Shown here: piece by piece, positions 7,483 through 9,306 of the stretch
How the letters are laid out: each line of letters starts with the position of its first letter
Numbering within the stretch: position 1 is the first letter of the stretch
Notes under the pieces: model-generated
What the model was told of the DNA's origin: nothing
The model's database searches: none
What the model saw: only the letters and a program-made list of their open reading frames with translations
Program-made: the position numbers and the translations under genes
Origin: JBBIVP01 sp037439705 [NCBI: bacterium]
GTDB lineage: Bacteria > JBBIVP01
NCBI GenBank assembly: GCA_037439705.1
Contig: JBBIVP010000078.1
Span: 1 to 9,306 of the forward strand
Direction of reading: 5' to 3'
DNA length: 9,306 bases

Positions 7483-7688
7483 TACCCTAAAATTTTATTC
7501 AATAAAGAAATAAGAGATTGAATCAGCATGTCTACCAGCCCGAGATATAAAGAGGTAAGAATAATCAGAATTATAACAACAGCAGTAGCACCCAGCGTCT
7601 CTCTTCTCGTTGGCCATGTCACTTTTTTCAATTCCTGCCATGTTTCTATCAAGAAACTTTTTAATTCTTTAAAACTTTTTATTTTCAC
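7482..7688 (-). CDS. secE: Preprotein translocase subunit SecE
   Basis: SecE is the small membrane subunit that clamps the SecY channel. 68 residues from a GTG start at 7688, matching the short one-helix SecE of most bacteria. The amphipathic helix carries the family signature 'WQELKKVTWPTRRET' (17-31), followed by a single hydrophobic membrane segment at about 34-52 and a short C-terminal tail. Start choice: the only in-frame ATG (7727) lies inside the tRNA-Trp gene, so I reject it. GTG lies 12 bases after the tRNA's last encoded base, but the ribosome site is poor (GAAAG-like). An AGGTGA overlaps the GTG itself, with an ATA codon just after, so the true start deserves testing. The TAA stop overlaps the nusG ATG by one base. 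Confidence 0.9.
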   Translation of the reverse strand: MKIKSFKELKSFLIETWQELKKVTWPTRRETLGATAVVIILIILTSLYLGLVDMLIQSLISLLNKILG

Positions 7689-7700
7689 CTTTCTTTCACT

Positions 7701-7774
7701 CAGGTCAGGGGGGATTCGAACCCCCATCCTCCGGTTTTGGAGACCGGCGCTCTTCCAGTTAGAGCTACTGACCT
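7701..7774 (-). tRNA. tRNA-Trp (anticodon CCA)
   Basis: Full cloverleaf of 74 bases: acceptor stem AGGTCAG/CTGACCT (7 pairs), D-stem GCTC/GAGC with a 9-base loop, anticodon stem CCGGT/ACCGG with loop CTCCAAA (anticodon CCA), 5-base variable loop, T-stem GGGGG/CCCCC with loop TTCGAAT, and discriminator G as expected for tRNA-Trp. CCA is not encoded (next bases AGT), so it must be added after processing. Its 5' end overlaps the last two bases of the rpmG stop codon, and its 3' end is 12 bases from secE. The tRNA-Trp next to secE is a common bacterial arrangement. Confidence 0.97.
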
Positions 7775-7922
7775 ATTTAACCTCTTTATGCAGCGTCTGT
7801 TTTCCACAAAATGGACAAAACTTTTTCAATTCTAACCTCTCCGGAGTATTCTTCTTGTTTTTTATAGAAGTGTAATTCCTCCTTTTACATTGCTGACATT
7901 CAAAGTGAATTATAACTCTCAT
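7773..7922 (-). CDS. rpmG: Ribosomal protein L33 (bL33), zinc-binding type
   Basis: bL33 is a small large-subunit protein near the E site. 49 residues, full length for the family, beginning '[19 protein letters not shown]', continuing '[19 protein letters not shown]', and ending in the typical basic tail 'LHKEVK'. Two CxxC pairs (Cys9/Cys12 and Cys36/Cys39) make this the zinc-ribbon form rather than the cysteine-free form. It starts 17 bases after the tuf stop with only a weak AAGA-like ribosome site. Its TAG stop (7775-7773) overlaps the first two bases of tRNA-Trp. The codons for residues 3-5 (GTT ATA ATT) contain a perfect -10 hexamer of a promoter facing downstream. The gene is unmistakable despite its small size. 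Confidence 0.96.
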   Translation of the reverse strand: MRVIIHFECQQCKRRNYTSIKNKKNTPERLELKKFCPFCGKQTLHKEVK

Positions 7923-7937
7923 TTTTTCTTATGTCAA
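7909..7937 (-). promoter_or_regulatory. Perfect-consensus sigma70-type promoter across the tuf-rpmG junction
   Basis: On the minus strand TTGACA (7937-7932) is followed by exactly 17 bases (7931-7915) and then TATAAT (7914-7909). Both hexamers and the spacer equal the sigma70/sigmaA consensus. The -35 lies in the 17-base gap after tuf and the -10 within rpmG codons 3-5. Predicted transcription start is about 7900-7903, inside rpmG. Such a transcript would lack the L33 start but carry tRNA-Trp, secE, nusG, rplKAJL and rpoBC. E. coli is known to have a promoter ahead of secE-nusG, so the placement makes functional sense. Activity is inferred, not shown. Confidence 0.75.
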
Positions 7938-7939
7938 TA

Positions 7940-9136
7940 CTATTTCAATATCTTTGTCACCACGCCAGCCCCAACTGTCTTTCCACCTTCTCTTATGGCG
8001 AACCTCAATCCTTCTTCCATAGCAATTGGGGTTATAAGATCAACCTTAAAATTAATTCTGTCCCCTGGCATAACCATCTGGACGCCTTCAGGAAGTATAA
8101 TTGTGCCTGTTACATCAGTAGTTCTGAAATAAAATTGCGGACGATACTTGCTGAAAAATGGAGTATGCCTTCCACCTTCTTCCTTGGAAAGCACATAAAC
8201 CTCCGCTTCAAATTCTGTATGAGGAGTAATGGTACCTGGAGCTGCCACAACCATACCCCTTTCAACTTCATCCTTTTTTGTTCCCCTTAAAAGAATATTA
8301 TCTCCAGCAATTCCCTCATCAAGTACCTTGCGGAACATTTCAACACCAGTTGCTACAGTCTTTATAGGTTCATCTCTTAACCCCACAATTTCAACCTCAT
8401 CCCCAACCTTTATCTTCCCTCTCTCTACCCTTCCTGTCACCACGGTACCTCTTCCACTGATACTGAACACATCCTCTATCGGCATAAGAAATGGCTTATC
8501 AATTGGTCTCTCAGGTTGTGGAATAAAATTATCTATAGCGTCAATAAGTTCCCATACAGGACCACACCACTGACAATCTTTCTTTCCACATCCGCACTCA
8601 CCCGCTTTCAAAGCACTCCCTCTTATTATCGGGGTTTTATCTCCTGGAAATTCATATTTTGTCAAAAGTTCTCTTATCTCAATCTCCACAAGGTCAAGTA
8701 ACTCCTTGTCTGGAACCATATCTATCTTGTTCATAAATACAATAATTGATGGAACCCCCACCTGTCTTGCAAGAAGAATGTGTTCCCTTGTCTGAGGCAT
8801 AGGACCATCATCTGCAGCCACAACCAAAATTGATCCATCCATCTGAGCTGCTCCTGTTATCATGTTTTTTATGTAATCCGCGTGACCTGGACAGTCAATA
8901 TGTGCATAGTGCCTTTTTGGAGACTCATATTCTATATGAGAAATAGCTATGGTAATTCCCCTCGCCTTTTCTTCAGGAGCTTTATCTATTTCTTCAAAAG
9001 GAATAAACTTCGCAAGATTCTCCTTTGAAAGGATCTTTGTCATCGCCGATGTGAGAGTAGTCTTACCGTGGTCAATATGTCCTATGGTTCCTACATTCAC
9101 ATGTGGTTTTTTCCTCTCAAACTTTGCCTTTGCCAT
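7940..9136 (-). CDS. tuf: Translation elongation factor Tu
   Basis: EF-Tu delivers aminoacyl-tRNA to the ribosome in a GTP-dependent way. 398 residues. GTPase domain motifs: G1 'GHIDHGKT' (19-26, Ile where Val is more usual), G2 'RGITI' (59-63, Thr62), G3 'DCPGH' (81-85, with His85 matching the catalytic His84 of E. coli), G4 'NKID' (136-139), G5 'GSALK' (173-177). Domain 2 starts near 212 ('[16 protein letters not shown]' is its signature) and domain 3 near 305 ('[18 protein letters not shown]'). Directly after G5 is a cysteine-rich insertion, Cys181, 183, 188 and 191 (CxC-x4-CxxC), unlike E. coli EF-Tu. The start is fixed by AGGAGGT 7 bases upstream. It follows tRNA-Thr by 28 bases and precedes rpmG by 17, the classic tRNA-tuf transcript. 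Confidence 0.98.
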   Translation of the reverse strand: MAKAKFERKKPHVNVGTIGHIDHGKTTLTSAMTKILSKENLAKFIPFEEIDKAPEEKARGITIAISHIEYESPKRHYAHIDCPGHADYIKNMITGAAQMDGSILVVAADDGPMPQTREHILLARQVGVPSIIVFMNKIDMVPDKELLDLVEIEIRELLTKYEFPGDKTPIIRGSALKAGECGCGKKDCQWCGPVWELIDAIDNFIPQPERPIDKPFLMPIEDVFSISGRGTVVTGRVERGKIKVGDEVEIVGLRDEPIKTVATGVEMFRKVLDEGIAGDNILLRGTKKDEVERGMVVAAPGTITPHTEFEAEVYVLSKEEGGRHTPFFSKYRPQFYFRTTDVTGTIILPEGVQMVMPGDRINFKVDLITPIAMEEGLRFAIREGGKTVGAGVVTKILK

Positions 9137-9143
9137 CTTTTCT

Positions 9144-9150
9144 ACCTCCT
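9144..9150 (-). promoter_or_regulatory. Ribosome binding site for tuf
   Basis: AGGAGGT stands 7 bases ahead of the tuf ATG in the 28-base gap after tRNA-Thr, the strongest site in the window and fitting for a very abundant protein. Confidence 0.85.
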
Positions 9151-9164
9151 GTAATTATCTTCAA

Positions 9165-9237
<73 letters not shown>

Positions 9238-9250
9238 ATAACCTTCTATA

Positions 9251-9306
9251 TGGAGCGGGAAACGGGATTCGAACCCGCGACCCTCAGCTTGGAAGGCTGA
9301 TGCTCT
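9251..9306 (-). tRNA. tRNA-Gly (anticodon TCC), 5' part cut by the window
   Basis: The 3' two-thirds of a tRNA is visible: anticodon stem TCAGC/GCTGA with loop CTTCCAA (anticodon TCC), variable loop GGGTC, T-stem GCGGG/CCCGT with loop TTCGAAT, acceptor strand TTCCCGC, discriminator T (normal for Gly), and an encoded CCA at 9253-9251. The D-arm 'GAGC' is just entering at the window edge. It precedes tRNA-Thr by 13 bases, matching the glyT-thrT-tufB order of E. coli. By analogy a tRNA-Tyr may lie further upstream, outside the window. Confidence 0.95.

Noticed and set aside
7689-7727. SecE starting at the ATG at 7727 (13 more residues)
   Set aside because: That ATG lies in the T-arm of the tRNA-Trp gene, the added residues do not resemble SecE, and the family match begins at the 'KIKSFKELKSFL' stretch after the tRNA.

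Overview
This window holds a bacterial tRNA / translation / transcription core operon, read entirely on the minus strand. In transcription order (right to left) it runs: tRNA-Gly(TCC, 5' end cut by the window), tRNA-Thr(GGT), tuf (EF-Tu), rpmG (L33), tRNA-Trp(CCA), secE, nusG, rplK, rplA, rplJ, rplL, rpoB, and the first 202 codons of rpoC. The order tRNA-Gly - tRNA-Thr - tuf - secE - nusG - rplKAJL - rpoBC matches the classic E. coli tufB-secE-nusG-rplKAJL-rpoBC region. rpmG and tRNA-Trp sit between tuf and secE, as in many other bacteria.

Packing is extreme. secE/nusG overlap by one base, rpmG/tRNA-Trp by two bases, and rplK/rplA/rplJ/rplL are separated by 1-3 bases. The largest gap in the window is 50 bases (rplL-rpoB), so no stretch over 300 bases lacks a gene. 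The gaps are too small for the long leader that carries L10 autoregulation in E. coli, or for the rplL-rpoB attenuator known there. The clearest control element is an exact consensus sigma70-type promoter (TTGACA, 17 bp, TATAAT) laid across the tuf-rpmG junction and the first codons of rpmG. It would start a transcript carrying tRNA-Trp, secE, nusG and everything downstream, but not an intact rpmG.

The organism is a bacterium of low to moderate GC (by eye, not counted). Arg is mostly AGA/AGG and Ile often ATA, and the proteins are rich in Lys, Glu and Ile, a pattern often seen in thermophiles. RpoB carries an insertion like E. coli beta SI1 and another at the SI2 position, which points away from Firmicutes and Actinobacteria and towards Gram-negative-type or deep-branching lineages. 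EF-Tu carries an unusual four-cysteine insertion after its G5 motif. I cannot name the phylum from this window; an uncultivated, perhaps thermophilic lineage fits.

The genes form one production line: tRNAs and EF-Tu feed the ribosome, L33/L11/L1/L10/L12 build it, SecE exports its products, NusG links transcription to translation, and RpoB/RpoC are the polymerase. I saw no mobile element, CRISPR array, defence system or unfamiliar gene. The points of interest are regulatory architecture, gene overlaps and residue-level oddities within familiar proteins.
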